Shown here: piece by piece, positions 55,805 to 64,000 of the stretch
How the letters are laid out: each line of letters opens with the position of its first letter
Position numbering within the stretch: position 1 is the first letter of the stretch
Source: Betaproteobacteria bacterium
GTDB lineage: Bacteria; Pseudomonadota; Gammaproteobacteria; Burkholderiales; Usitatibacteraceae
Length of the DNA stretch: 64,000 bases
Assembly (NCBI GenBank): GCA_016711875.1
Contig: JADJSD010000001.1
Span: 186,001-250,000 of the forward strand
Direction: 5' to 3'
Program-made: the position numbers and the translations under genes
Notes under the pieces: model-generated
Seen by the model: the letters and a program-made list of their open reading frames with translations, nothing else
What the model was told of the DNA's origin: nothing
The model's database searches: none

Positions 55805-56158
55805 TCAGGCCGAGAACGAGGACCCGCAACCGCAGGTAGACGATGCGTTCGGGTTCTTGATCACGAACTGGGCTCCCTCGAGGCCTTCGGTGTAGTCGAT
55901 CTCGGCGCCGATGAGGTACTGGTAGCTCATCGGGTCGATCAGGAGGCTCACGCCGTGTTTTTGCATGACCGTATCGTCCTCGTTGGCGATTTCGTCGAAC
56001 GTGAAGCCGTACTGCAGGCCCGAGCAGCCGCCTCCCGTCACGAAGACGCGCAGCTTGAGTTCGTTGTTGCCTTCTTCCTCGATCAGCGACTTCACCTTGT
56101 TGGCGGCGTTGTCGGTGAAGACGAGCGGATCGGGCATCGTGGTGGACATGTCGTTCAT
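55805..56158 (-). CDS. erpA: Iron-sulfur cluster insertion protein ErpA
   Basis: A 117-residue A-type carrier. The three cysteines are in GGGCSGLQYGF and the C-terminal STCGCGSSF. It passes [4Fe-4S] clusters to apo-enzymes, including quinone and isoprenoid-pathway proteins. ATG 56158 gives the usual length (about 114). It follows the bactofilin gene by 25 bases on the same strand. Confidence 0.95.
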   Translation of the reverse strand: MNDMSTTMPDPLVFTDNAANKVKSLIEEEGNNELKLRVFVTGGGCSGLQYGFTFDEIANEDDTVMQKHGVSLLIDPMSYQYLIGAEIDYTEGLEGAQFVIKNPNASSTCGCGSSFSA

Positions 56159-56183
56159 CGCAATCTCCTGGTTGTGCGCCGTT

Positions 56184-56591
56184 TCAGTCCGACTTCCCGG
56201 CCGCGGGCTTGAATTCGACGATCTTGTCACTTTTCTGGGGGTTTTCGTAGACCAATTGACCCATGACGATCGCCCCCACGTGGATCTCGATCGACTTGTA
56301 GCACACATCGCCTGTGACCCGCGCCTTGGGCAGAAGTTCGACGTATTCCGTCGCCCGGATGGGCCCGGCCACCGTGCCGTTCACCACGATGTGGGCCACG
56401 TCGATCTCGCCTTCGACCTTGGCCAGCTCGGAAAGCACGAGGGTACCCGGCTTGCCGCCGGTGGCCTTCACGTTGCCCTTCACGTGCCCGTCGATGCGCA
56501 GGCCCCCTACGAAGGTGATGTTTCCCTCGATCGTGGTGCCCGCGCCGATCAGGCTGTCGATCGGACTCGGTTTGTTGGATTTGCCGAACAT
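56184..56591 (-). CDS. Bactofilin-family cytoskeletal protein
   Basis: A 135-residue protein with the DUF583/bactofilin beta-helix: repeated short hydrophobic-Gly units such as GNITFVGGLRIDGHVKGNV and GEIDVAHIVVNGTVAGPI. It polymerises without nucleotide into cytoskeletal scaffolds at the inner membrane. The first 12 residues (MFGKSNKPSPID) are a typical membrane-binding tail. It lies between DUF6776 and erpA in the conserved block. Confidence 0.92.
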   Translation of the reverse strand: MFGKSNKPSPIDSLIGAGTTIEGNITFVGGLRIDGHVKGNVKATGGKPGTLVLSELAKVEGEIDVAHIVVNGTVAGPIRATEYVELLPKARVTGDVCYKSIEIHVGAIVMGQLVYENPQKSDKIVEFKPAAGKSD

Positions 56592-56599
56592 GCGTCCCC

Positions 56600-57346
56600 C
56601 TAGGGTAGGTTCAGGGTCCGGGAAAGTTTAACCTGTCCCCCCGGAATGGCAAGGACCCGGACTTCGAACGACTTGAGGATGGCTCCCTCCGGAACGCGGA
56701 ACCGGCCATCCACCTTGTGATAGAAGCGAAATTCGACCGCGCCTGCGTTTTCCCCCGCCGTGGCGTCAGGAAACGTGAGCGACGTGATGCCGCCCTGGTG
56801 GGCCACTCGGGCCACGACCTGTACACGGCCCTTGAAATCCTGCTTTCGCTGACCGCCCTGCGTGAGCAGCATGCGATAGCGAAACTCATGCGGCTTGCCG
56901 TCCGGCTCGACCTTGAGATTGGCGATGCCGAGGCCTTCGGGTGTCGCCCCGGAGGACATGATGTTTCGCAGGAATCCCAGATCCTCCTTGAGCGTGGAAT
57001 TCTCGTCCTGCAATTGCGTCACGTTCCGCGCCAGCTCCGACTGCGAGGCCTTGTCGATGGCCGCTTGCCGTTCGTGCTCAGCCAGCGAAAGCCTGGCGAC
57101 TTCAATGTCCCGCTTGAGCTTGGCATTCTCTTCGCCCAGCGAGGCGATCTGCTGCTTCGCCTCCTCGCGGTTGAACCCGGTGATTCGGTAGCTGTTTTCC
57201 ACGACCCACCAGACGGCCCCCGCGACGACCACCATCATCAGCACGTTGAGGAGCCACCGCCAGTACCACGCCAATTGCGAACGGATCGTCATCCGCGACG
57301 AGCGGATGCCGAAGTTGCTTCGCAGCCGGCGCGCCAGGCCTCTCAC
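56600..57346 (-). CDS. DUF6776-family membrane protein with coiled coil
   Basis: A 248-residue protein starting at GTG 57346, overlapping the argC stop (GTGA); ATG 57292 is an internal alternative. One membrane helix (about 32-48, NVLMMVVVAGAVWWVVE) is followed by a coiled coil of about 70 residues (EENAKLKRDIEVARLSLAEH) and a periplasmic beta-rich domain. Its position between argC and bactofilin is typical for Betaproteobacteria; the function is unknown. Confidence 0.8.
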   Translation of the reverse strand: MRGLARRLRSNFGIRSSRMTIRSQLAWYWRWLLNVLMMVVVAGAVWWVVENSYRITGFNREEAKQQIASLGEENAKLKRDIEVARLSLAEHERQAAIDKASQSELARNVTQLQDENSTLKEDLGFLRNIMSSGATPEGLGIANLKVEPDGKPHEFRYRMLLTQGGQRKQDFKGRVQVVARVAHQGGITSLTFPDATAGENAGAVEFRFYHKVDGRFRVPEGAILKSFEVRVLAIPGGQVKLSRTLNLP

Positions 57347-58371
57347 GGCAGCAGCGCGGCCTGCTCGAGCCCACGGGCTTCCGGAAGCCCGAAGAGGAGG
57401 TTCATGTTCTGCACGGCCTGACCCGCGGCGCCCTTCACCAGGTTGTCCTCGACGGCAACCACCACGAGCATGTCGCTTCCGCGTGGCCGGTGCACGGCGA
57501 GGCGGCAGTTGTTCGTGCCGCGCACCCACCGAGTTTCCGGCTGCGTGCCGGCCGGCAGGACGTCCACGAACGGCTCGCTGGCATAGCGCTTCTCGAAGAG
57601 CTGCTGGAAGTCCGTCTCGCGGCGAATGGGCGCGTAAACCGTTGCGAGGATGCCGCGGATCATCGGCACCAGATGCGGCACGAATGTGAGACCGGGCCGC
57701 TTGCCGCTGGCCTGCGTGAGGCTCTGGACGATTTCGGGGTGATGCCTGTGGCCGCCGAGCGCGTAAGCCTTGAAGTTGTCCGACGCCTCGGAGAAGAGGA
57801 TATCCACTTCCGCCTTGCGGCCCGCGCCGCTCACACCGGATTTCGCATCGGCGACGAGGTGGTCGCAATCGACGAAATCCGTCTCGACGAGCGGCAGGAG
57901 GGCGAGCTGGACGGCCGTGGCGTAGCAACCAGGATTCGCGACAAGGCGTGCGGCGCGGACGCGGTCACGGTTGAGCTCCGGCAGGCCGTACACGGCCTCG
58001 GCCACGAGGGCCGGCGCCGCGTGCTTCATCTTGTACCAGGCCTCCCATTCCGCGAGGTCCTTCAGGCGGAAATCCGCGGACAGGTCGACCACCTTCACGC
58101 CGGCCTCGACAAGCGCGGCGGCCTGGCCCATCGCGACGCCATTGGGCGTGGCGAAGAACACGCAATCACAAGCGGTGAGATCGGTTTTCGCCGGATCCGT
58201 GAAGTCGAGGTCGACGCGCCCGCGAAGTGACGGAAAGAGCCGCGCCACCGGCGTGCCGGCCTCGCCGCGCGATGTGATTGCCGCAAGCCGGACGTCCGGG
58301 TGCGCCGAGAGAAGCCTCAACAGCTCCACGCCCGTATAGCCGGTGCCGCCAACGATTCCGACGCTGATCAT
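57343..58371 (-). CDS. argC: N-acetyl-gamma-glutamyl-phosphate reductase
   Basis: A 342-residue protein with the NADP motif GIVGGTGYTGVELLRLL, active-site Cys in NPGCYATA, and HRHHPEI with the catalytic His. It makes N-acetylglutamate semialdehyde in arginine synthesis. It ends overlapping the DUF6776 start and is itself 116 bases downstream of rpsI, with a terminator between. Confidence 0.95.
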   Translation of the reverse strand: MISVGIVGGTGYTGVELLRLLSAHPDVRLAAITSRGEAGTPVARLFPSLRGRVDLDFTDPAKTDLTACDCVFFATPNGVAMGQAAALVEAGVKVVDLSADFRLKDLAEWEAWYKMKHAAPALVAEAVYGLPELNRDRVRAARLVANPGCYATAVQLALLPLVETDFVDCDHLVADAKSGVSGAGRKAEVDILFSEASDNFKAYALGGHRHHPEIVQSLTQASGKRPGLTFVPHLVPMIRGILATVYAPIRRETDFQQLFEKRYASEPFVDVLPAGTQPETRWVRGTNNCRLAVHRPRGSDMLVVVAVEDNLVKGAAGQAVQNMNLLFGLPEARGLEQAALLP

Positions 58372-58425
58372 GAACCGATGCCTCCCGAATTCGGTTGAAG
58401 TAGCAGCCCTCGTGGGGCGCCGAAC

Positions 58426-58456
58426 GAAAAAGCCGCCTCGCGGGCGGCTTTCTCGT
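58426..58456 (-). terminator. Terminator after rpsI
   Basis: AAGCCGCC (58430-58437) and GGCGGCTT (58443-58450) pair. On the minus strand TTTTTCGTTCG follows, a proper T tract. Confidence 0.7.
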
Positions 58457-58487
58457 CTTCCGGAAATGCCGGGCCGCGCTTTCCGCT

Positions 58488-58880
58488 TTAGCGCTTCGAG
58501 TACTGCTTGCGGCGGCGCGCCTTGTGGAAGCCGACCTTCTTGCGTTCCACCTCGCGGGCGTCCCGCGTCACGAGGCCGGCCTTGGAAAGAGCGGGCTTGA
58601 GCGTGGGATCGTATTCGATGAGCGCGCGCGTGATGCCGTGACGCACGGCGCCGGCCTGGCCGGATTCGCCGCCACCCAGGACATTCACCTTGATGTCGAA
58701 GGTCTGGGCGTGATTCGTGAGTTCGAGCGGCTGGCGCACGATCATGCGGCCGGTCTCGCGAGAAAAGTACTCGTCGAGCGGCTTGTCGTTCACGACGATC
58801 TGGCCCTTGCCGGCCTTGATGAACACGCGGGCAACCGCATTCTTGCGACGACCCGTTCCGTAGTTGTACTTGCCGATCAT
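58488..58880 (-). CDS. rpsI: 30S ribosomal protein S9
   Basis: A 130-residue protein: GTGRRKNAVARV near the start and the ending KKVGFHKARRRKQYSKR, the C-terminal tail that reaches the P-site tRNA. It follows rplM by 13 bases in the usual L13-S9 operon. Confidence 0.97.
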   Translation of the reverse strand: MIGKYNYGTGRRKNAVARVFIKAGKGQIVVNDKPLDEYFSRETGRMIVRQPLELTNHAQTFDIKVNVLGGGESGQAGAVRHGITRALIEYDPTLKPALSKAGLVTRDAREVERKKVGFHKARRRKQYSKR

Positions 58881-58893
58881 GGTCGTACGCTCC

Positions 58894-59322
58894 TTAGATC
58901 TCGAGGGCCTTGGGCTGCTGGCTGGTATGCGGATGCGCGGGGCCGGCGTAGATCTTGAGTTTCTTGATCATGGCGTAACCGAGGCGGCCCTTGGGGAGCA
59001 TGCCCTTCACCGCGAGCTTGAGGACGCGATCCGGATGGCGCGCCTGAAGCTTGTCGAACGTGGTTTCGTAAATGCCGCCCGGGTAGGTGGAGTGGCGGTA
59101 ATACTTCTTGTCCGAGCTTTTCGCCCCGGTCACGCGGAGCTTCTCCACGTTCACCACGACGATGTAGTCGCCGGTGTCGACGTGAGGGGTGAATTCGGGC
59201 TTGTGCTTGCCGCGCAGTCGCTTGGACACCTCGACCGCGAGGCGGCCGAGAACCTTGTCAGTGGCGTCGACGACGAACCAGTCGCGCTTTACTTCCGCGG
59301 GCTTGGCGGAAAAAGTCTTCAT
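58894..59322 (-). CDS. rplM: 50S ribosomal protein L13
   Basis: A 142-residue protein starting MKTFSAKPAEVKRDW, with DATDKVLGRLA and GMLPKGRLG. ATG 59322 has AGGAT-type spacing upstream; the start is universal for the family. First gene of the rplM-rpsI operon, driven by the promoter at 59414-59442. Confidence 0.97.
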   Translation of the reverse strand: MKTFSAKPAEVKRDWFVVDATDKVLGRLAVEVSKRLRGKHKPEFTPHVDTGDYIVVVNVEKLRVTGAKSSDKKYYRHSTYPGGIYETTFDKLQARHPDRVLKLAVKGMLPKGRLGYAMIKKLKIYAGPAHPHTSQQPKALEI

Positions 59323-59413
59323 GAAAATCCTCACGTGAATGGTGTCCCTGGGTGCTCCCGGCAAACGGCCGGAAATACTTTGGGCGCCTTGTTTGGGGTA
59401 AAGCGAACCCGAA

Positions 59414-59442
59414 ATTTTAGACAAATCATGCCCTTGTGTCAA
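59414..59442 (-). promoter_or_regulatory. Sigma-70 promoter of rplM-rpsI
   Basis: TTGACA (59437-59442, minus strand), spacer 17, TAAAAT (59414-59419). Consensus-quality; the leader is about 85 bases before ATG 59322. Confidence 0.8.
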
Positions 59443-59521
59443 TCAAGCCCTTCGGGACGACGCAGCGGCCGACGGGGTAGCCCACCTCGGATAGAATGCG
59501 AATCGCCCACCGGACCCCGCC

Positions 59522-60580
59522 ATGGACACCCAGAAATTCGAGCAATACGCCCGCGCCGCGGCCATCGCCCTCCTGGCGCTCGGCTGTATCCTCGTGGTCC
59601 GCCCCTTCCTGGCGGCGCTCCTTTTCGCGGCGGTCCTGTGTCTGTCGACCTGGCCGGCTTTCGAATGGGTCCGGGACAGGATGGGCGGGCGGGATTCCGC
59701 GACAGCCCTGCTTTTCGCCTTCGGCATGCTCCTCGCCATCGCCCTTCCCGTCGCGATGGCGGCCCACAGCCTCATTACTCATTCCGCGCAAGCGATCGAC
59801 ATGGTCAAGGGGTTCATCGATCGCGGGCCGATGGAACTGCCGGCGTGGCTGATCCAGTTGCCCTTCGTGGGTGCCGGCATCGACGAATACTGGCACCGTC
59901 TCACTGGAAGCCGCGAGGAGATCGTCGCCCTGGCCAAACGCCTGGCCGATCCCGCCAAGAACATGCTTTTCGCCGCCGGGGCAGCGGCCGGCGAAGGGCT
60001 CCTCCAGATACTCATCGCGATCTTCGTGGCTTTCTTTCTCTACCGGGACGGCGAGAAGATCGCCTCGATGATCCGCGACGCCGTGACACGGCTTGCCGGG
60101 TCCGAGAAAGGGCTCGGGGTCGTGGCCACCGCGCAAGGCGCCGTGAAAGGGGTCGTCTACGGCCTCATCGGCACGGCAATCGCGCAGGCCATCGTCGCCC
60201 TCGCGGGCTTCCTCATCGCAGGCGTCCCGGGCGCCTTCCTGCTTTCGGCCCTGACCTTCGTTCTCTCTCTGGTCCCCATGGGGCCGGTGCTCATCTGGGG
60301 CGGTGCGGCCGCCTGGCTTTACGCGCAGGGCGATTCGGGCTGGGCGATCTTCATGGTCGTCTACGGAGTCGCGGTCATCAGCTCCGTCGACAACTTCGTG
60401 AAGCCGATTCTCATGAGCCGCGCCGGCGGCCTGTCGATGCTGCTGGTCGTACTGGGCGTCTTCGGCGGCGCGGTGGCGTTCGGGTTCATCGGACTTTTCG
60501 TCGGCCCGGCTCTGCTGTCCGTGGCCTGGAGCCTCTGGAATGCCTGGCTATCCGGGCGCGCTAGCGGGGGCCAGGCATGA
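59522..60580 (+). CDS. AI-2E family transporter (YdiK/PerM-like)
   Basis: A 352-residue membrane protein with eight or so helices. The family signature is in LSLVPMGPVLIWGG and NFVKPILMSR, then GVFGGAVAFGFIGLFVGP. Members have been linked to autoinducer-2 export and small-molecule permeation, but most lack known substrates. TAGAAT at 59492-59497 is a possible -10. It overlaps the OsmC gene by four bases. Confidence 0.85.
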   Translation: MDTQKFEQYARAAAIALLALGCILVVRPFLAALLFAAVLCLSTWPAFEWVRDRMGGRDSATALLFAFGMLLAIALPVAMAAHSLITHSAQAIDMVKGFIDRGPMELPAWLIQLPFVGAGIDEYWHRLTGSREEIVALAKRLADPAKNMLFAAGAAAGEGLLQILIAIFVAFFLYRDGEKIASMIRDAVTRLAGSEKGLGVVATAQGAVKGVVYGLIGTAIAQAIVALAGFLIAGVPGAFLLSALTFVLSLVPMGPVLIWGGAAAWLYAQGDSGWAIFMVVYGVAVISSVDNFVKPILMSRAGGLSMLLVVLGVFGGAVAFGFIGLFVGPALLSVAWSLWNAWLSGRASGGQA

Positions 60581-60993
60581 AGGCCAGGGTGCAGTTGCTG
60601 GAGGGGATGACTTTCGTCGCCGAGAGCGGAAGCGGTCATGCAGTCGTTTTCGACGCAGCCCCGGATGTCGGCGGCCGCGATCTCGGCCCGCGCCCGATGG
60701 AGCTCGTGCTGATGGGCACCGGCGGATGCAGCGCGATCGACGTGGTCCACATCCTGCGCAAGGCCCGCCAGGACATCACCGGATGCACCGTCGAACTGGA
60801 CAGTGAGCGCGCGCCGGAGGACCCGAAAGTCTTCACGCGCATTCACATGCGCTTCGTCGTCACGGGAAGGTCCCTCAGTCCGGCCCATGTCGAGCGAGCC
60901 GTGAAGTTGTCGAAGGAGAAGTACTGCTCCGCCTCGATCATGCTGGCCAGGACGGCCGAGATCACGACCGAGATCGAGATCCGCGAGTCGTGA
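60577..60993 (+). CDS. OsmC-family protein
   Basis: A 138-residue protein with Cys residues in GTGGCSAIDV and KEKYCSASIML, the OsmC/Ohr-type pair that reduces organic hydroperoxides. The short YhfA-like form may act differently. It overlaps the transporter upstream, so the two share a message. The ending RTAEITTEIEI is typical. Confidence 0.88.
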   Translation: MKARVQLLEGMTFVAESGSGHAVVFDAAPDVGGRDLGPRPMELVLMGTGGCSAIDVVHILRKARQDITGCTVELDSERAPEDPKVFTRIHMRFVVTGRSLSPAHVERAVKLSKEKYCSASIMLARTAEITTEIEIRES

Positions 60994-61000
60994 ACGCCGG

Positions 61001-61627
61001 CTAGATCCGGTAAGCCGTCGTGGTCATCACCTTCGCGACGATCTTCATCGCGCCGCGCACGGGGGCTGGTAGCGGAGCACCGCCAAGACGCTCGCCTGTG
61101 CCCGCATGTCGAATCTCGTCCTCCCGCATCCGGACCAGGATCGCGCGGCTGCGCTCATCCGATGCCGGCAGCGACTCGAGATGCCCGTCGATGTGGTGTT
61201 CGACTTGCCGCTCGGTTTCCACCAGGAACCCCATGCTCCACCGGTCGCCCGCGAGGCCCGACGCGATTCCCAGGCCAAACGAGCCGGCATACCAGAACGG
61301 CGTCAAAAGGCTGGGGCGCTCGCCCAACTCGCCGAGCCGCTCGGCGCACCACGCGAGATGGTCCTTTTCCTCCGACCCGGCCACCTCGAGGGCCCGGCGC
61401 ACCTCCGGGTCCCGCGCGACCATCGCCTGCCCGGCATACAGGGCCTGTGCGCAGACTTCCCCCGCGTGATCGACTCGCATCAACCCCGCGACGTGTGCTC
61501 GATCCGCCGGGTCTTCCAGGCGCGTTCCGCTCGGTCCCGGAGCGGGCCGCGAGGCGATGGCCGCACCCGAAACGGTCCTGAGGGCGTTGTCGGCGGCGAT
61601 GAGAAGGCGATCGAGGGCGGTGATCAT
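61001..61627 (-). CDS. coq7: 2-nonaprenyl-3-methyl-6-methoxy-1,4-benzoquinol hydroxylase
   Basis: A 208-residue di-iron carboxylate enzyme with four-helix ferritin-like motifs: MRVDHAGEVCAQALY, GSEEKDHLAWC and MREDEIRHAGTG, which contain the Glu/His metal ligands. It hydroxylates a late ubiquinone intermediate and needs oxygen. ATG 61627 is used. It is convergent with the OsmC gene. Confidence 0.93.
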   Translation of the reverse strand: MITALDRLLIAADNALRTVSGAAIASRPAPGPSGTRLEDPADRAHVAGLMRVDHAGEVCAQALYAGQAMVARDPEVRRALEVAGSEEKDHLAWCAERLGELGERPSLLTPFWYAGSFGLGIASGLAGDRWSMGFLVETERQVEHHIDGHLESLPASDERSRAILVRMREDEIRHAGTGERLGGAPLPAPVRGAMKIVAKVMTTTAYRI

Positions 61628-61649
61628 GCGAACTCCCGGGGATGGCGTG

Positions 61650-61684
61650 AAAAGAAAAAGGGCGCGGTTACGAGCCGCGCCCTT
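61650..61684 (-). terminator. Terminator after the porin gene
   Basis: AAGGGCGCGG (61658-61667) pairs with CCGCGCCCTT (61675-61684). On the minus strand TTTCTTTTCACG follows, a good T tract. It lies 33 bases past the porin stop and ahead of coq7 on the same strand. Confidence 0.75.
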
Positions 61685-61716
61685 CTCACAGCGACCGGCC
61701 GGAGCCGGGCGAAGAC

Positions 61717-62748
61717 TTAGAACACGTGACGCAGGCCGACGGCGAAGCCTTGCGGATCCTGGCCGTTGGCGATCGTCAGGGCGTTCGAGCCGAAGTTGCC
61801 GTAGCTCGTGCCCGCCGAGTTGTTGTTGTCGACCTTCACGTATTGCGCGAGGAAGAACGTGCGCTTCGAGAAGTTGTACTGGTAGCCGACCGCGTGCGAA
61901 TTGGCTTCCGGCTGCTCGGTACCCGACGCGCCGCCATCCTGCGAATCCTGGTACTGATAGATGAACTGGTGCTTGTTGGCGGTGAACACGGCGTTGGCCA
62001 TGTACGACTTCTTCTTCGTCAGGCCGGTCTTCTTGTACTCGGCGTAAAGACCGCCGAGCTTGACCGGGCCGATCGTGAAGGAGCCACCAAGCGAGTTGGC
62101 TTCCTGTTCCTTGAGGGTGGCCGAAGCGTCCTCGATCTTCTCGTACGCGTAGAACACGTAGATCGGGCCCTTGCCCCAGGTGACGCTGGCCGCCATTTCC
62201 TGCGGGTCCAGCGAAGCCGTCTTGCCTTCGTTGGCACCGTAGGACACGCGGGCCGCGAAGCCGGCGAGGTTGGGCGACCAGTACTGGACGACGTTCTGGG
62301 CGCGGCGATCGTGGTTGCCACGGTCGTTGTTGATGCCCGTGATGCCACCGATCGTCAGGTCGCCGAACGGATCGACGGCCGTCGTGGCGGACTTGTACGG
62401 GGTATCCCAGCGGCCCATGAGAATGCTGCCGAAGCCGCCTTGCAGGCCGATGCCGCTGTTGCGCGCGGCGAAGGTCGTGTCGTTCTGGTCCGGCTTGAAC
62501 GCGGTCTCGAGCTGGAAGAAGGCCTTGAGGCCGCCACCCAGGTCCTCGGTACCACGAACGCCGAGCAGCGACGACTGGTCGCTGACGCGATTGCGGCGCA
62601 CCACGGGGGAAGCACCACCCTTCGCCTCGACGGACTCGAACATCACGTAGACGCGACCGTAGAGGGTCACCGGATTCGCGGTCTGGGCCATGGCGGCCGG
62701 GGCAACGCTCGCCGCCGCCACTGCCAGAGCGATCAGTTTCTTGTTCAT
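61717..62748 (-). CDS. Gram-negative porin (Burkholderia/Neisseria type)
   Basis: A 343-residue outer-membrane porin. A signal peptide ends near APAAMAQ, and the barrel begins VTLYGRVYVMFE and ends GLRHVF (C-terminal Phe). Typical motifs are GTEDLGGGLKAFFQLET and YWSPNLAGFAARVSY. It forms a trimeric diffusion channel. ATG 62748 has a consensus AAGGAG upstream. The 206-base leader region holds a large hairpin. Single gene. Confidence 0.93.
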   Translation of the reverse strand: MNKKLIALAVAAASVAPAAMAQTANPVTLYGRVYVMFESVEAKGGASPVVRRNRVSDQSSLLGVRGTEDLGGGLKAFFQLETAFKPDQNDTTFAARNSGIGLQGGFGSILMGRWDTPYKSATTAVDPFGDLTIGGITGINNDRGNHDRRAQNVVQYWSPNLAGFAARVSYGANEGKTASLDPQEMAASVTWGKGPIYVFYAYEKIEDASATLKEQEANSLGGSFTIGPVKLGGLYAEYKKTGLTKKKSYMANAVFTANKHQFIYQYQDSQDGGASGTEQPEANSHAVGYQYNFSKRTFFLAQYVKVDNNNSAGTSYGNFGSNALTIANGQDPQGFAVGLRHVF

Positions 62749-62954
62749 CAGAATCTCCTTTGTTTGAAGTGAGGCCGAATTCACTTGAAGCGCTGTAAAC
62801 CGCTAGGGGATCTATGCCCCGATTCTTGGCACTTCTCCCATCAATCCTTTGAGAAGCCAATCGCATCATGCCAAACCCTAGGGCTTCTCTCAAGGGGGGG
62901 GTGTAAACCCCGCAACAAGCACCCTCTCCTGTTGCGCCCGTGCAACGGGTCCGG
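62749..62954 (-). other. Leader region between trpC and the porin gene, with a hairpin
   Basis: Non-coding gap of 206 bases. At 62847-62895 CCTTTGAGAAGCC pairs imperfectly with GGCTTCTCTCAAGG around a loop of about 20 bases. It has no T tract and may be an mRNA structure or regulator site. No clear -35/-10 was identified by eye. Confidence 0.35.
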
Positions 62955-63749
62955 TTACCACTGGCCGAAGAGCCGGGACAACTCCGCACCGGGCTCGTCG
63001 GCAGCCATGAAGGCACCCCCAACTAAGTAGGCGCTCACATTAGCACACTTGAGCCGAGCGACGTCGTCCGGTGTCGAAATTCCGCTCTCCGTGACCAGCA
63101 CCCGGCCGGCCGGTACGCGGTCGAGCAGCCCGATCGTCGTGTCGAGCGAGGTCCCGAAGGTCCGCAGGTCGCGATTGTTGATCCCGACGAGGGGGGTCGC
63201 CAAGCGAAGCGCCCTTTCGAGCTGCGCGCCATCGTGCGACTCGACCAGCACGTCCATGCCGAGCCCGTGCGCGAGGCTCTCCAACTTCCCGAGTTCGGCA
63301 TCCGGCGCCGCATCCATGATGAGCAGGATGCAGTCCGCGCCCCAGGACCGGGCTTCGAACACCTGGTACGGATCGACGATGAAATCCTTGCGGATCACGG
63401 GGAGCAGGCAGGCACCGCGCGCAGCGCGCAAGTCGTCCTCGCTCCCGCCGAAGAACTCGCGATCCGTGAGCACGGACAAGCACGCCGCCCCGTTGTCTTG
63501 GTATGAAGCGGCGATACGCGCCGGATCCAGATCCGCCCGGATGAGCCCCAGGCTGGGGCTCGCCCGCTTGATCTCCGCGATGACGGCCGGCTTGCCCGAC
63601 GCGATCTTCGCGCGAAGGGCCCGCTCAAACCCCCTCGGCGCGTCAGCCTCGAGAGCGTCGCGCTCCACGGCCTCTATCGGCCGGCGTTCCCGCGCCTCGG
63701 CGATTTCCCGCCGCTTGACCTCGAGGATGCGTTGAAGGATGTCGGCCAT
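62955..63749 (-). CDS. trpC: Indole-3-glycerol phosphate synthase
   Basis: A 264-residue TIM barrel with the motifs AEIKRASPSLG (catalytic Lys), LLPVIRKDFIVDPYQV, LVGINNRDLRTF and VLVTESGIST. It closes the indole ring from CDRP in tryptophan synthesis. It starts one base after the trpD stop, the normal trpD-trpC order. Confidence 0.95.
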   Translation of the reverse strand: MADILQRILEVKRREIAEARERRPIEAVERDALEADAPRGFERALRAKIASGKPAVIAEIKRASPSLGLIRADLDPARIAASYQDNGAACLSVLTDREFFGGSEDDLRAARGACLLPVIRKDFIVDPYQVFEARSWGADCILLIMDAAPDAELGKLESLAHGLGMDVLVESHDGAQLERALRLATPLVGINNRDLRTFGTSLDTTIGLLDRVPAGRVLVTESGISTPDDVARLKCANVSAYLVGGAFMAADEPGAELSRLFGQW

Positions 63750-63750
63750 C

Positions 63751-64000
63751 TCATCCGGCCTTCGCGAGACCGCGCGTGAAGGCGACCAGGCGGTCCAGCT
63801 GGGCGCGGGCGGCCCCGGAGGCGAGGGTCTCCCCGGCGAGCTTCACGCCGTCCGAAAGGCCCGTCACGACGCCCGAGACGTGCAGCGCCGCCGCGGCATT
63901 GAGGACGACGATGTCGCGCGAGGGGCCGGGCTCGTTGGCCAGCACCGCGAGCACGCGGGCCCGTGATTGCTCCGGCCCCGGGACCTGCACGGCCTCGATG
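63751..64000 (-). CDS. trpD: Anthranilate phosphoribosyltransferase, C-terminal part
   Basis: The last 82 or so residues of TrpD, running off the right edge. VVLNAAAALHVSGV and LSDGVKLAGETLASG match the TrpD C-terminal domain (consensus N-A-x-A-A-L). It transfers phosphoribose to anthranilate. The stop TGA (63751-63753) is one base from the trpC ATG. Confidence 0.9.
   Translation of the reverse strand, partial: IEAVQVPGPEQSRARVLAVLANEPGPSRDIVVLNAAAALHVSGVVTGLSDGVKLAGETLASGAARAQLDRLVAFTRGLAKAG

Overview
The window is GC-rich chromosomal DNA (about two thirds G+C by eye) with tightly packed genes, many joined by ATGA/GTGA stop-start overlaps. It looks like a betaproteobacterium. The evidence is TctC/Bug-type solute-binding proteins, a Burkholderia/Neisseria-type porin, a complete 16S-tRNA-Ile-tRNA-Ala-23S-5S operon, and the block tyrS / M23 peptidase / anmK / erpA / bactofilin / DUF6776 / argC / rpsI / rplM, an arrangement I associate with Betaproteobacteria. 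I cannot place it to genus from sequence alone; the 16S gene (about 50272-51807, minus) would settle that. No insertion sequence, prophage or CRISPR array was seen.

Layout. 1-979: the tail of an MlaF-like ATPase, then a YeeE/YedE pair of sulfur-transport-like membrane proteins. 976-6992: a TerB-like protein, a frameshifted Bug receptor, a DUF885 metallopeptidase and a metallo-beta-lactamase-fold hydrolase (reading frames disturbed at their junction), and a membrane GGDEF cyclase. 7148-9767: a three-gene overlapping operon (exported FAH-fold hydrolase, CMD-family protein, exported S41-like protein). 9973-11163: a membrane-anchored MshEN (c-di-GMP-binding-like) protein and a 46-residue DUF3149 protein. 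11170-14592: FlK-like thioesterase, mnmC, tandem-rhodanese protein. 14602-17107 (minus): FadL porin plus a second YeeE/YedE pair. 17284-21538 (minus): a MacAB-like ABC exporter whose permease is frameshifted.

22131-33534: a double-length UvrA (1931 aa, four ABC modules), two paralogous family-5 solute-binding proteins, a class II aldolase-like protein and a Bug receptor. 33767-39425: a DEAD-box helicase whose only start giving a complete protein is an ATC codon, pepN, a glycosyltransferase-like gene, and a 42-residue basic protein with its own promoter and terminator. 39499-46423 (minus): a five-gene run of alcohol dehydrogenase, CHASE2-adenylate cyclase, two tandem FecR-like secreted proteins, and a secreted caspase-fold protein ending in ten MORN repeats. 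This is my best candidate for an undescribed system: a membrane cAMP sensor, envelope scaffold proteins and an exported caspase together.

46491-52050 (minus): the rRNA operon with promoter, boxA and terminators. 52061-64000: housekeeping genes (tyrS to rplM, an AI-2E-family permease, OsmC, coq7, a porin, trpC, trpD).

Regulation. Three FNR/CRP-type boxes (TTGAC-N4-GTCA-like) lie in front of the FAH operon, the DUF3149 gene and the FadL/YeeE operon, the first two with identical spacing to a -10-like element. This suggests a redox-responsive group of genes. Four single-base frame disruptions (two in C tracts) occur in three places; they may be sequencing or assembly errors rather than true pseudogenes.
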